Part shown: positions 38,882 to 47,994 of the stretch, piece by piece
How positions within the stretch are numbered: position 1 is the stretch's first letter
Layout of the letters: the number at the start of each line of letters is the position of its first letter
Assembly: GCF_030440595.1 (NCBI RefSeq)
Contig: NZ_CP047452.1
Location: forward strand, 1,984,001 to 2,048,000
Source of the DNA: Corynebacterium glucuronolyticum DSM 44120
Lineage (GTDB): Bacteria > Actinomycetota > Actinomycetes > Mycobacteriales > Mycobacteriaceae
Reading direction: 5' to 3'
Length of the DNA stretch: 64,000 nucleotides
The notes under the pieces: generated by a model
What the model saw: only the letters and a program-made list of their open reading frames with translations
Database searches by the model: none
Told to the model about the DNA's origin: nothing
Program-made: the position numbers and the translations under genes

Positions 38882-41800
38882 GGCTCGATCGAGAACTCGG
38901 ACTCTGACTCTCCCCAGAACACGTTGTCCACCACCCGGCGCGCACGGCGCGTGGCCTTGAGATAGTGCTCCAGGTAGCCACGCGAATCGTCCGGGTCCCA
39001 GCCTGCGGCTCCCGCAACATGCGCGAGCGCCGGACCAGGTGGAGGCAGCTGGTCCGTCCGCTTTCCCCGTACGAGGACGAGAGCGTTGCGGGCGCCTGTG
39101 GCGGTGAGCCAGGCATGGCGGAGACGCTCGACACTTGTGGCATCGAGGATGCCGGCCTCTTCGATGGCATCGAGCCCTTCCAGTGCGGAGGCGGTGTGCA
39201 ATGCCGGATACTCGTGCGCGTGCATCATCGTCAGCAGCTGCACAGTCCACTCAATATCCGTGAGTGCCCCGCGCCCGAGTTTCGTGTGCGTTGTCTTGTC
39301 TGCCCCCTTGGGGAGCCGCTCTTTATCTACGCGTGCCTTCATCCGACGCACCTCGCGGATGGTTGATTCGTCGATGCCACCCTCGGGGTAGCGGAGTGGG
39401 TCAATAAGCGCGATGAAGGCCTCGCCCACCTCTTCGTCACCGGCGATGTAGGTAGCGCGCAGGAGTGACTGCATCTCCCAGGTCTCCGCCCACTTCTCGT
39501 AGTAGGTGGCATAGCTCGCCAACGTGCGAACCACCGGCCCCGACCGGCCCTCTGGGCGCAAACCGAGGTCAACATCAAGTGGCGGATCCCCGGATGGCTT
39601 GGCCAGCCTGCGACGCATCCGATCACAGACACCGATGGACCATGTGACAGCCTCCGTGTCACCGACACCCGGCAACGGATCGCAAACGAATAACACGTCG
39701 GCATCCGACCCGTATCCGAGTTCCGCGCCGCCCAAGCGTCCCATACCAATAACCGCGATTCGCGCCTTCGGCTCTCCCGCAGCTCGGATCTCCGCCGCCA
39801 AAGCGGCGTGGAGGACGGCATCCCAGACGATGGACAACGAGCGACACACGTCCCGTACATCCATCATCCCCAAAAGGTCTGCTGCACCAATGCGGGCGAG
39901 CTCAGCCCGCCGCAGCGATCGCGCCACGGCGATTGACTGCTCGGGGCTGGACTGCCTGCCGGCTGCGGCGACGAGAGCCGTGCGAACCTTTTCCGGATTA
40001 GTGGAAATAAGCTTCGGGTTATTCGCTCCGTCTCCGAGAAGCTTGACCGTGTCAGGTGAGGACAATAGAAGTTCGGAGACATACGGCGACGTGCCCAAAA
40101 TATGCATGAGCCGTTTCCCCACAGCCCCTTCATCTCGCAGGAGCCGGAGGAACCAGCTGCGGTCTTCCATCGTCTCCGAGAGCTTGCGGTAATTAAGGAG
40201 CCCCGCGTCTGGGTCTGAGGTAGACCCCAACCACGTCATCAGGCTCGGCAGCAGAAGCTGCTGCAACTTCTGCTTCCGCGAGGAGCCCGAGGCCAGCACC
40301 TGCAGATGCTGGTAGGCACGGTCGGGGAAGTTGTAGTTGAGGGCCCCAAGCTGGCGCCTCGCGGCCTCTGGGGACAGAGCAAGCGTCCCCGTATCCAGGT
40401 TCACTACCGAGTTCAAGAGTGGCCGGTAGAACAGTTTGGTGTGAATGTCTGCGATCGAGTGTTGCGTCTTGCGGTACAGCTCTAAGAGCTGTACTGCAGA
40501 GCTGTGCCCACCGGTGCCTGCTATCCCCGCCGCGCGGGCGATCCTACGCAGCGATTCGACATCTTTCTCCTTCGGCATCGTGTGTGTACGACGCAGGCGC
40601 TGGAGTTGCAGGCGATGCTCAAGAAGCCGCATGAACTCGTAGTTTTTAATGAGTGCGTGTCCATCCTCGCGGCCGACATACCCGCCTGCGATGAGGGCGT
40701 TGAGTGCAGCGACAGTGGAGCTCACCCGCAGGGATTCGTCCACGCGCCCATGCACCATTTGGAGTAGCTGGACGGCGAACTCAACGTCACGCAGTCCACC
40801 GCGGCCGAGCTTGAGCTCTCGGGACTTAAGGTTCTCGGGCACGTTGCGGATCACACGACTACGCATCGCCTGCACATCGGGAACGAACGAATCCCTCCGC
40901 GACGCTTCCCACACCAGAGGGTGTAGCGCGTCGATATAGTCCTGGCCGAGTGCCATATCACCTGTCTGCGGCCGGGACTTGAGGAGAGCCTGGAATTCCC
41001 AGGTTTCGGCCCACCGCGAGTAGTACGCCTTGTGCGATTCCAGCGTCCGCACCAACGCACCGTTCTTGCCCTCGGGACGCAGTCCCGCATCGACATCGAA
41101 CAGTGCCTGCGAGCCGATACGTATGAACTCACTAGCCACGCGTGTGACCTTCGGCGAAGCTGGCTCCGCCACGAAGATGACATCCACATCCGAGATGTAG
41201 TTGAGCTCCCGCGCACCGCACTTGCCGAGCGCTATCACAGACAACCTCGCGTCGGCCTGTTCATCGCCCCACACCGTGCCCTGCGCACATGCGAGAGTTG
41301 CGGTCAGGGCGGCGTCGGCAAGCGTCGAGAGCATCGCCGTAACGTGGGTGTAGGGGACGGGAATCGCCACCGCCCCGGAAGTTGAACGGACGAGGAACGT
41401 CCCTGCCAGGTCGACAGCCGCAATGCGCATGAGGAGCGTGCGGTAGGCATGTTTGATCGTTCGGACGGCGTCCGTACCGCGAAGAGGCGAACGATACATA
41501 CCGGGAGTATCGAGGCTGTCCGTCGCACCGCATCCCTCGTGGCTGCAGTCCGGGCGAGCATCGACTGCCTCGAGCATGAAACGCATCATCTCCCCCGGTG
41601 TCGGTGCCGGTTTTCCTACCTCCTGCCACTGTTCTGGATGGGCAATGAGGTGGTCTGCGAGGACAGTTGATGCCCCGAGTAGTCCAAAGATCCGCAACCG
41701 CAGCTCAGGATTGATGTGCAAGCTCTGGTTAAACACGCTCCACTCATCTGCAGAGACCGCATCCTTGAACCGCAACAGGCCGAGGAGAACCTGGTCGGGG

Positions 41801-41949
41801 TCGGCGGCTCCCGACATGTCGCGCAGCAGGTCACTGTGCTCGGCTTTGTACCACCCGAGTTCCTCCAACTCAGACTCCGCTGCCAGGCGCTCGAAGCCAA
41901 GCGCCGCCGGCGTGGGAACTGCTTTCCTCGTTGTCCGTGGTGATTGCAC
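38878..41949 (-). CDS. glnE: Bifunctional glutamine synthetase adenylyl-transferase/removase
   Basis: 1023 residues from a GTG at 41949, with AAGGAAGAAAA just upstream. Two nucleotidyltransferase halves: the N-terminal deadenylylase with YISDVDVIFVAE and GLRPEGKNGALVRTLESHKA, and the C-terminal adenylylase with GYGSDADVLFVCDP and LGLRPEGRSGPVVRTLASYA. It adds or removes AMP on glutamine synthetase in response to nitrogen status. It is 32 bases downstream of glnA2, the order of mycobacteria and corynebacteria. Confidence 0.97.
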   Translation of the reverse strand: MQSPRTTRKAVPTPAALGFERLAAESELEELGWYKAEHSDLLRDMSGAADPDQVLLGLLRFKDAVSADEWSVFNQSLHINPELRLRIFGLLGASTVLADHLIAHPEQWQEVGKPAPTPGEMMRFMLEAVDARPDCSHEGCGATDSLDTPGMYRSPLRGTDAVRTIKHAYRTLLMRIAAVDLAGTFLVRSTSGAVAIPVPYTHVTAMLSTLADAALTATLACAQGTVWGDEQADARLSVIALGKCGARELNYISDVDVIFVAEPASPKVTRVASEFIRIGSQALFDVDAGLRPEGKNGALVRTLESHKAYYSRWAETWEFQALLKSRPQTGDMALGQDYIDALHPLVWEASRRDSFVPDVQAMRSRVIRNVPENLKSRELKLGRGGLRDVEFAVQLLQMVHGRVDESLRVSSTVAALNALIAGGYVGREDGHALIKNYEFMRLLEHRLQLQRLRRTHTMPKEKDVESLRRIARAAGIAGTGGHSSAVQLLELYRKTQHSIADIHTKLFYRPLLNSVVNLDTGTLALSPEAARRQLGALNYNFPDRAYQHLQVLASGSSRKQKLQQLLLPSLMTWLGSTSDPDAGLLNYRKLSETMEDRSWFLRLLRDEGAVGKRLMHILGTSPYVSELLLSSPDTVKLLGDGANNPKLISTNPEKVRTALVAAAGRQSSPEQSIAVARSLRRAELARIGAADLLGMMDVRDVCRSLSIVWDAVLHAALAAEIRAAGEPKARIAVIGMGRLGGAELGYGSDADVLFVCDPLPGVGDTEAVTWSIGVCDRMRRRLAKPSGDPPLDVDLGLRPEGRSGPVVRTLASYATYYEKWAETWEMQSLLRATYIAGDEEVGEAFIALIDPLRYPEGGIDESTIREVRRMKARVDKERLPKGADKTTHTKLGRGALTDIEWTVQLLTMMHAHEYPALHTASALEGLDAIEEAGILDATSVERLRHAWLTATGARNALVLVRGKRTDQLPPPGPALAHVAGAAGWDPDDSRGYLEHYLKATRRARRVVDNVFWGESESEFSIEP

Positions 41950-41981
41950 TTTTCTTCCTTAGAAAGATTCGCTTCTTGCTA

Positions 41982-43322
41982 CTACAGGGGGAGGTTCGAT
42001 TCGAGCTCCCACGACGTAATCTGCGCCTGGTACTCACGCATCTCGGCCCATTTTGTCCGCAGGAAGAACTCGAACACTTTCTCCCCGAGGGTATTGGCCA
42101 CGAGCTCGGACTTTTCCATCTTTCGCAGCGCCTGGTCGAGAGTCTGGGGCAGATCCACGTACCCAAGTGCATGACGCTCACGCCTGGTCAATGCTGCGAT
42201 ATCTTCCTCAGCCGGGTCTGCGAGCTCGTAGCCCTCCTCGATGCCCTTGAGCCCGGCAGCGAGCAATACGGCGTACGCGAGATACGGATTGCAGGCGGAG
42301 TCCACGGAGCGAACCTCAATACGCCGGGTATTGGCCTTCTGCGGCGAATAACCGGGCACGCGGATCAACGCCGACCGGTTCGACATTCCCCACGTCGCTG
42401 CGGTGGGTGCCTCCGCGCCGAACATAATGCGCTTGTACGAGTTCACCCACTGATTGGTGACCGCAGAGATCTCCGGCGCGTGCTGCAAAATTCCGGCAAT
42501 GAATTGCTTTGCAGTTTTGGAAAGGTAAAACTCATCGTCGGTGTCATGGAACGCGTTGTACTCCCCCTCAAATAGGGACAGGTGCGAGTGAAGACCGCTA
42601 CCTGCGTACTCTTTAAAAGGCTTGGGCATAAACGAGGCGTGCACGCCGTTGCGCAGCGCCACCTGTTTAACCAGGTAGCGAAGCGTCATGATGTTGTCGC
42701 TCATCGTCAACGCGTCCGTGTGCCGGAGATCAATCTCCTGCTGCCCCGGCGCAGTCTCGTGGTGGGAGAATTCCACCGAGATACCCATCGATTCCAAGGC
42801 GCTCATTGCTTCCCTGCGGAAGTTTGGCGCCTGGTCATTCTGCGCCTGATCGAAGAAGCCACCGAGATCGGTCGGCTCCGGACGCTGTCCGTGGGTGTAG
42901 ATCGTCTTCAACAGGTAAAACTCCACCTCCGGGTGGACGTGGAAGGTGAATCCCTGTTCTTCTGCTTTTTCTGTTTGGAAGCGCAGAATCTGTCGCGGGT
43001 CAATCCAGCTGGGTTGTCCATCCGGGGTTGTGATGTCGCAGAACATGCGAGCTGTCAGGCCTGTGCCGTCATCCCCTTCGAAAGGAAGAAGCTGGAACGT
43101 CGATGGATCAGGGCGCGCCAGCGTGTCGGCCTCTGCAACGCGGGAGTATCCCTCGATAGCAGAGCCGTCGAAACCGATGCCTTCAGCGAAGGCGCTTTCG
43201 ATCTCCGCAGGCACGACAACGACGGACTTGAGCATACCCCACATATCGGTAAACCAGAGGCGAATGTAGCGAATGTCTTGATCTTCCAGCGTGCGGAGCA
43301 CAAATTCCTGCGAGCTTGTCAT
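41982..43322 (-). CDS. glnA2: Glutamine synthetase type I, GlnA2
   Basis: 446 residues from the ATG at 43322 (MTSSQEFVLRTLEDQDIRYI), the family's usual length. Metal and ATP ligands: HPEVEFYL, HHETAPGQQEIDLRH, GSGLHSHLSLFEG. Arg-rich NRSALIRVPGYS and RRIEVRSVDSACNPYLAYAV follow. The adenylylation loop, where NLYDLPP is expected in GlnA1, lies at about 385-400 and reads LTRRERHALGYVDLPQTL, so adenylylation may be absent. It is thought to be secondary to GlnA1. It shares an operon with glnE and is divergent from the DUF2786 gene. Confidence 0.95.
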   Translation of the reverse strand: MTSSQEFVLRTLEDQDIRYIRLWFTDMWGMLKSVVVVPAEIESAFAEGIGFDGSAIEGYSRVAEADTLARPDPSTFQLLPFEGDDGTGLTARMFCDITTPDGQPSWIDPRQILRFQTEKAEEQGFTFHVHPEVEFYLLKTIYTHGQRPEPTDLGGFFDQAQNDQAPNFRREAMSALESMGISVEFSHHETAPGQQEIDLRHTDALTMSDNIMTLRYLVKQVALRNGVHASFMPKPFKEYAGSGLHSHLSLFEGEYNAFHDTDDEFYLSKTAKQFIAGILQHAPEISAVTNQWVNSYKRIMFGAEAPTAATWGMSNRSALIRVPGYSPQKANTRRIEVRSVDSACNPYLAYAVLLAAGLKGIEEGYELADPAEEDIAALTRRERHALGYVDLPQTLDQALRKMEKSELVANTLGEKVFEFFLRTKWAEMREYQAQITSWELESNLPL

Positions 43323-43588
43323 GACTACCAATCTAGCTTTTACCCTCCACACGGCGGGACGGAAACGGGGGTAAATTTTTCCCCACTTCCCCCTGTCTAG
43401 CATATATGTTCGAATAAACGGGGGTAGATGGCGTGGGTATGTGGTGCTGGAATGTGTTCACAAGCAATCATTCGTTCGAAAGGACCTTCATTTGCCAGAC
43501 CCGCCGCATAGTGACGATCAGCCCACGTCCGACATTCCAACATACGACTTCCCTCCATACCCACTCTCTCCTACAAAGGATCACTGAC

Positions 43589-44614
43589 ATGAGCACCACA
43601 TCATTCGCCACCTACACCATCAACCTTCTCAAGCACGCCGCACTACTCGGGTGGACACCGGAAGCACTCCGCCACCACCTAGCCAAGACCAACACCCTCC
43701 CCCTTCTCGATTACTGCATGTTTCTAGCCAAGAGTGAGCTCAGCGATGCGGTTCCAGCAGAGGTGCGCTACCACTGGCACGTCGAATGTCCATATGCAGA
43801 AAAACGGGATGCGTCCTCAATAAACCTCCATACACTTTGGGAGCAGCTGCGCAAGCTTCCTCAAATCACGTCCGTCGACCTTCGCCTGGCCGAGGATCCA
43901 TGCGCTGACGATGACAATCTGCCGGAAGAGCAGCGAAAAGCGCAACGTAAAATCACAGCTCTGTTGCGAAAGGCCGAATCGACTCCCTACGAAGAGGAAG
44001 CGGCTACCTACATTCAGAAAGCGGCTGCTTTACAGGCCAAGTACAACGTTGCCGCTGCTACTGTGGATCAGCCCCGACACGTAGGTACCAAGCGAGTGCT
44101 CATTTCCGCCCCGTATGTGCGAGAAAAGAGTCTGCTCCTCTGCGCGATCGCCAGAAACTGCGGTGTACGAGTCATCGCACTGACTTCTACCGGTGTCATG
44201 TGCACCGTCGGATACGCCGCGGATCTCGTCTACGTCAGTGACATGTTTGCCAGTCTGGAACGACAGTGCCTGTATTTCATGGAGAACTCACCACGCGCAC
44301 GCGAGGCACGAAGCACAGGCACCACAACCTCATTCCGACGCAGCTTCATTATTGCGTACGCTTCAGAGATCGGAGATATTCTTGCCTCTGCAACACGGGA
44401 TATAGCCGACGCACACGAGGCCTCCCACTCCGCCTTGGTGGAGACAACCGCCGCTGTGGATAAGACCTTCCGCGACCTATTCCCGGAGACATCCACAACT
44501 CATATTCATGCCCGGAACGATGCCGGATACCAGGAGGGAGCCCGGTCAGCGAAGTCTTCTCACTTCGGCGGCGATTCTTCCGGAGTTGGTGGGCGGCGAA
44601 GCATCGGTGCCTAA
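43589..44614 (+). CDS. DUF2786 domain protein
   Basis: 341 residues from the ATG at 43589, eight bases after AAAGGA. The DUF2786 motif QRKITALLRKAESTPYEEEA, then AATYIQKAAALQAKYNV, is at about 118-155. An N-terminal 100-residue part is helical. The C-terminal domain (about 170-340) begins KRVLISAPYVREKSLLLCAI and ends in a Gly/Ser tail. The family is widespread in actinobacteria and phages without known role. Its nearness to glnA2 is probably positional only. Confidence 0.85.
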   Translation: MSTTSFATYTINLLKHAALLGWTPEALRHHLAKTNTLPLLDYCMFLAKSELSDAVPAEVRYHWHVECPYAEKRDASSINLHTLWEQLRKLPQITSVDLRLAEDPCADDDNLPEEQRKAQRKITALLRKAESTPYEEEAATYIQKAAALQAKYNVAAATVDQPRHVGTKRVLISAPYVREKSLLLCAIARNCGVRVIALTSTGVMCTVGYAADLVYVSDMFASLERQCLYFMENSPRAREARSTGTTTSFRRSFIIAYASEIGDILASATRDIADAHEASHSALVETTAAVDKTFRDLFPETSTTHIHARNDAGYQEGARSAKSSHFGGDSSGVGGRRSIGA

Positions 44615-44661
44615 ACTGCCCTCGCCCCACGCAGCCCGCCAGAACCTGATAGAAAAGGGGT

Positions 44662-46404
44662 ATGGGCACACAAAATTTCCTCGAGGTCGAAGCTAAGTTC
44701 GCTGTCTCTGACACACTGCCGGTTCCGGATTTCACAAAGATCGCGCACGTGGATTCCGTGGACGAGACGAATGTCTTTCACTTGTCCGCAATCTACTACG
44801 ACACGGAAGACCTCGCGCTCACCCGCGCGAAGGTCACTCTGCGTCGGCGCACCGGCGGAAAAGACTCCGGCTGGCACCTCAAGCTCCCCTCCGATCTCGG
44901 ACGGGTAGAGGTGCACGCCGACTTCGATCCCGAGCAGGAGGGGCCACTGACCCCACCGGAGGAAGTTCTGCACCCGGTGAAGGTCCTCACCCGCAACCGG
45001 GAACTCGTCCCCATCGCCCAAGTGGACAATGTACGGCACGAAACTGTCCTGCGTGCCTTCAACGGAACCGAGATGGCGGAGTTCTGTGACGACCACGTCA
45101 CCGCTTGGTCTCTTCTTCCCGGAGGCAACCGAACCTCCTGGCGCGAGTGGGAGGTGGAACTCGGCAATGATGTGTCACGCACAGATAAAGGGCAGGAGAT
45201 CCTCACGTCCGCCACGCGCCTCCTCATAGTCAACGGCGCGTCCGTCTCCCACAGCCCATCTAAACTCGTTATGGCTCTCGGCGATTCCGTAGACAATGTC
45301 TCCTCTCCGGCTCCTGTCGCCCAGGTAGAAGAGGATTCTCCGCTCCATGCCGTCGTCACCGCCTTGGCTGAAGGGCGCGACAGAATAATTGAGATGGATC
45401 CGCAGGTTCGCCGCGATGAGTGGGATTCCGTCCACCAGATGCGAGTTGCCACCCGGGAGCTTCGCAGCCATATTCAAACCTTTGAGGGAATCATCACTGG
45501 TCCCCGCGTCACTGAACTGGAAAAGGAACTCAAGTACCTTGCTGGGCTCCTCGGCGTTGCGCGAGACGCAGAAGTGGTCGAAGCACGCTTCACTGAACTC
45601 GTCGACCAAGTACCCATCGAGGTCATTGGCCGGGAAACCCGCGCGCACCTCACCTCATCAATGTCGGAGACCTACCGCAACGCCCACGACGAGATCCTCT
45701 CCTACCTCGACTCCGACCGGTACTTCACCTTGCTGCGCTGCCTGGACGAGGTCATCAAGGATCCGCCGACCCCCGAAACGGTGCAAGAAGACGCACCGGT
45801 TCAGCCCGAAGAGCACCCAGAATCACCCGAGGACGCTGCCGAAGATCGTCCTCTGGAAGCAGATACGACGGATCCCGTGGACGACACTCCTGAAGCGGTA
45901 CTCGCCAGCCACCTGTCCAAGGCTTACATCAAGCTTCATCGGCGACACCTCAAGGCTGTGGAGGAGTGGGAGGATGACACCCTCCCTCTGGCCCACCGCG
46001 AGGCAAACTTCCACAACATGCGGAAGGCAGCCAAGAAGCTCCGCTACTCAGCGGAGGCTGTGGGCAAAGCTACGGATCTAAAAACGCGGAAACTCTATGA
46101 CGCCTGCAAGCAGATGCAGACGGTACTCGGCGACTTCCAGGATTCCGTCACCTCCCGTGATGTCATCGCTGAGAAGGCACAGGAGGCGCGTGAACGAGGC
46201 CGCGACACCTTCGGTTACGGCGTTCTGTACCACGTGGAGATGGCCAATGGACTTGCTGCACTGAAGGAATATGCAAGCGCCGAGAAGAGCATCCGGAAGG
46301 CGTACCGCAAGCTGGAGAAGCAGGTGCGTAAGGCTGCTCGCCAGCGCGAAGCCAGGGAAGCCCACAACCACGAGGAGGAGGCTTCCACCGAAACGGGTTG
46401 GTAG
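44662..46404 (+). CDS. CYTH-CHAD domain protein (polyphosphate-associated)
   Basis: 580 residues. The CYTH domain (residues 6-200) has EVEAKF (the EXEXK motif as EVEAK) and LRRRTGGKDSGWHLKLPSD, the triphosphate tunnel. The CHAD domain (about 235-570) has conserved basic helices, HQMRVATRELRSHIQTFEGI and HNMRKAAKKLRYSAEAV, that bind polyphosphate. An acidic, Pro-rich insert of about 50 residues (about 370-420) splits the two CHAD repeats. Homologous to M. tuberculosis Rv2226 by position near glnA2/glnE. Probably sits on polyphosphate granules. Confidence 0.93.
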   Translation: MGTQNFLEVEAKFAVSDTLPVPDFTKIAHVDSVDETNVFHLSAIYYDTEDLALTRAKVTLRRRTGGKDSGWHLKLPSDLGRVEVHADFDPEQEGPLTPPEEVLHPVKVLTRNRELVPIAQVDNVRHETVLRAFNGTEMAEFCDDHVTAWSLLPGGNRTSWREWEVELGNDVSRTDKGQEILTSATRLLIVNGASVSHSPSKLVMALGDSVDNVSSPAPVAQVEEDSPLHAVVTALAEGRDRIIEMDPQVRRDEWDSVHQMRVATRELRSHIQTFEGIITGPRVTELEKELKYLAGLLGVARDAEVVEARFTELVDQVPIEVIGRETRAHLTSSMSETYRNAHDEILSYLDSDRYFTLLRCLDEVIKDPPTPETVQEDAPVQPEEHPESPEDAAEDRPLEADTTDPVDDTPEAVLASHLSKAYIKLHRRHLKAVEEWEDDTLPLAHREANFHNMRKAAKKLRYSAEAVGKATDLKTRKLYDACKQMQTVLGDFQDSVTSRDVIAEKAQEARERGRDTFGYGVLYHVEMANGLAALKEYASAEKSIRKAYRKLEKQVRKAARQREAREAHNHEEEASTETGW

Positions 46405-46407
46405 TTT

Positions 46408-46611
46408 TTACTTCTCCCAGGCCGGCGGCTTACCCCAGTTGTCGTCGGTCTCGTCCTGCTGATCCGCTTCCTTCGTCCGCTCCGCAGCGATGGACAGGGC
46501 CTGGCGGGCTTCGCCCTCCGTATCGTAGGGTCCCATGCGGTTATCCCAACTGGCCTGCTTCCCCTGCTGCACCTCGCCGGTTTCCACGTTGTAATACCAC
46601 TTGTCGCTCAT
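46408..46611 (-). CDS. Small SPOR-like conserved protein (67 aa)
   Basis: Start at the ATG at 46611 (MSDKWYYNVETGEVQQGKQA). The pattern KWYYNVETGEV..G...SWDNRMGPYDTEGEARQAL resembles corynebacterial SPOR-like proteins that replace Trp/Tyr-rich repeats. The C-terminus is acidic and ends NWGKPPAWEK. It is convergent to the CYTH-CHAD gene with three bases between stops. Function not established. Confidence 0.75.
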   Translation of the reverse strand: MSDKWYYNVETGEVQQGKQASWDNRMGPYDTEGEARQALSIAAERTKEADQQDETDDNWGKPPAWEK

Positions 46612-46761
46612 GAACTGGTCGTCCTCTCTTTTCGGATTGATTGGTATGCGCCCCAGGTTACCTGGTTTCCCTCGCACACAGCCGAGTTCGTTGGTTGTGG
46701 CCGTGTACTCTGGGACGGTAAACGGTTGGCGCGACAAATGTTAAAGGAGCGGTGGCTAGAA

Positions 46762-47994
46762 ATGGAACGGTGGCCGGAGCCTCAGGATAACCTGGCAGAC
46801 ATTGTGTCTAGCGAGCACCGGAAGCAGTGGTCTGCCCCTGACGGCGTGGCGTGTGCCCCCGCAACGAGCGTGTTGATGGGCGAGTTCACGGATTTCACGG
46901 GCGGGATGAGCGCGGTCATGGTTCATTCGCTCGAGGCCGCTGTGGCGTTTTCCTACCGCACGGATCGTGAAGTTCACGTTCGGTTCCTCCAGACGGGAAG
47001 CGAGGAGAACATTTCCTCAGCCGATGCCGATGAGCTGGAAAAAGCGGCTGGGACCATCCTGGATCCCCCCGTGCACGAGGATGACAGTCCTGCGGAGTGG
47101 AATGTTTCCTCCAGTCTGCCCACCGATGAATGGGCTGTCCGACTCGGTGGCGTGGTGATCACGATGATTCACCGCCAGCTTTTGACCAGGGATACGCCGG
47201 GGGTGAATGTGACCGTGGTGTGCGATATTCCGCCGCACGCAGGCCTGGGGCGCACAGCCGCGGTCACGTCAGCATTGGCGTTCGCTCTCAATGGCGAGCC
47301 GGACGAGCGCGACGATGCGCCCACCCGGGCGAAGCTCGCGTCCGTCGCGCATTGCGCTGCGGAAGTTTTTACGGGGCTGATGCACCCGCGCGCGCGTTTC
47401 GTCGGTTGTCTGAGGGGCACGGGTGAGGGGGTGAACCTCGTGGACTTCGGAGACGGCTCACTGACCGTTGCGCCCGCCATACAGGACGCCATGGTCATCA
47501 CCCCAGCGCTTACGCGCCTGCCGGAGGCCCGCGACAACAGCGATCGGCTTGCCTGGCGACGCACCTTCGTCTCCCAGGCTTTGAAAAACTTCGGTGTAAC
47601 GACGCTCCAGCAGCTTCCCGACGCCCCGGCGCGCGTAGGTGACTGGCTTCGCACTGTCATCTCGGTGAAGGGTAGTGAGGGCTTGCCGACGGTCGGGGCT
47701 GCGGTGGGCTGGCTCACCTACCTCGGTGAGGAAGCCACCCGGGCACACGAGTTCGCTGGGCTGCTCCGCTCCCGTCGAATGGACGACGCATTCGAGGTTT
47801 TCGCCCGCTCCGCAGGTCCCTTGCGCGAGTTTGCCCTCGACGAAGCGGCTGCTGCGGCTCCAACCGACATTCCGGCGCGACCGGCGGCAATCGGGCGCTC
47901 CACAGCCATGCTTTGTTTGACGGGTTACAACGACCTGCCGGATGTTCCGGGAGCCCACGTTATCGTTCTCCGGCCCGGTACCCGCGCGCACTAG
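46762..47994 (+). CDS. Galactokinase-like GHMP kinase, degenerate motifs
   Basis: 410 residues from the ATG at 46762 (MERWPEPQDNLAD), with AAAGGAG twelve bases before. The galactokinase signature is present but altered: ATSVLMGEFTDFTGGM in place of GRVNLIGEHTDYNGG. The GHMP ATP loop reads PPHAGLGRTAAVTSAL where GLGSSAA is expected, so a loop Ser is replaced by Arg. The C-terminal motif LRGTGEGVNLVDFG also differs. It may act on another sugar or have lost activity. It overlaps the convergent RNB gene by four bases. Confidence 0.8.
   Translation: MERWPEPQDNLADIVSSEHRKQWSAPDGVACAPATSVLMGEFTDFTGGMSAVMVHSLEAAVAFSYRTDREVHVRFLQTGSEENISSADADELEKAAGTILDPPVHEDDSPAEWNVSSSLPTDEWAVRLGGVVITMIHRQLLTRDTPGVNVTVVCDIPPHAGLGRTAAVTSALAFALNGEPDERDDAPTRAKLASVAHCAAEVFTGLMHPRARFVGCLRGTGEGVNLVDFGDGSLTVAPAIQDAMVITPALTRLPEARDNSDRLAWRRTFVSQALKNFGVTTLQQLPDAPARVGDWLRTVISVKGSEGLPTVGAAVGWLTYLGEEATRAHEFAGLLRSRRMDDAFEVFARSAGPLREFALDEAAAAAPTDIPARPAAIGRSTAMLCLTGYNDLPDVPGAHVIVLRPGTRAH

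Noticed and set aside
43390..43490. LexA/SOS boxes upstream of the DUF2786 gene
   Set aside because: Two TTCGAA hexamers occur, but neither forms the full TCGAAC-N4-GTTCGA site.
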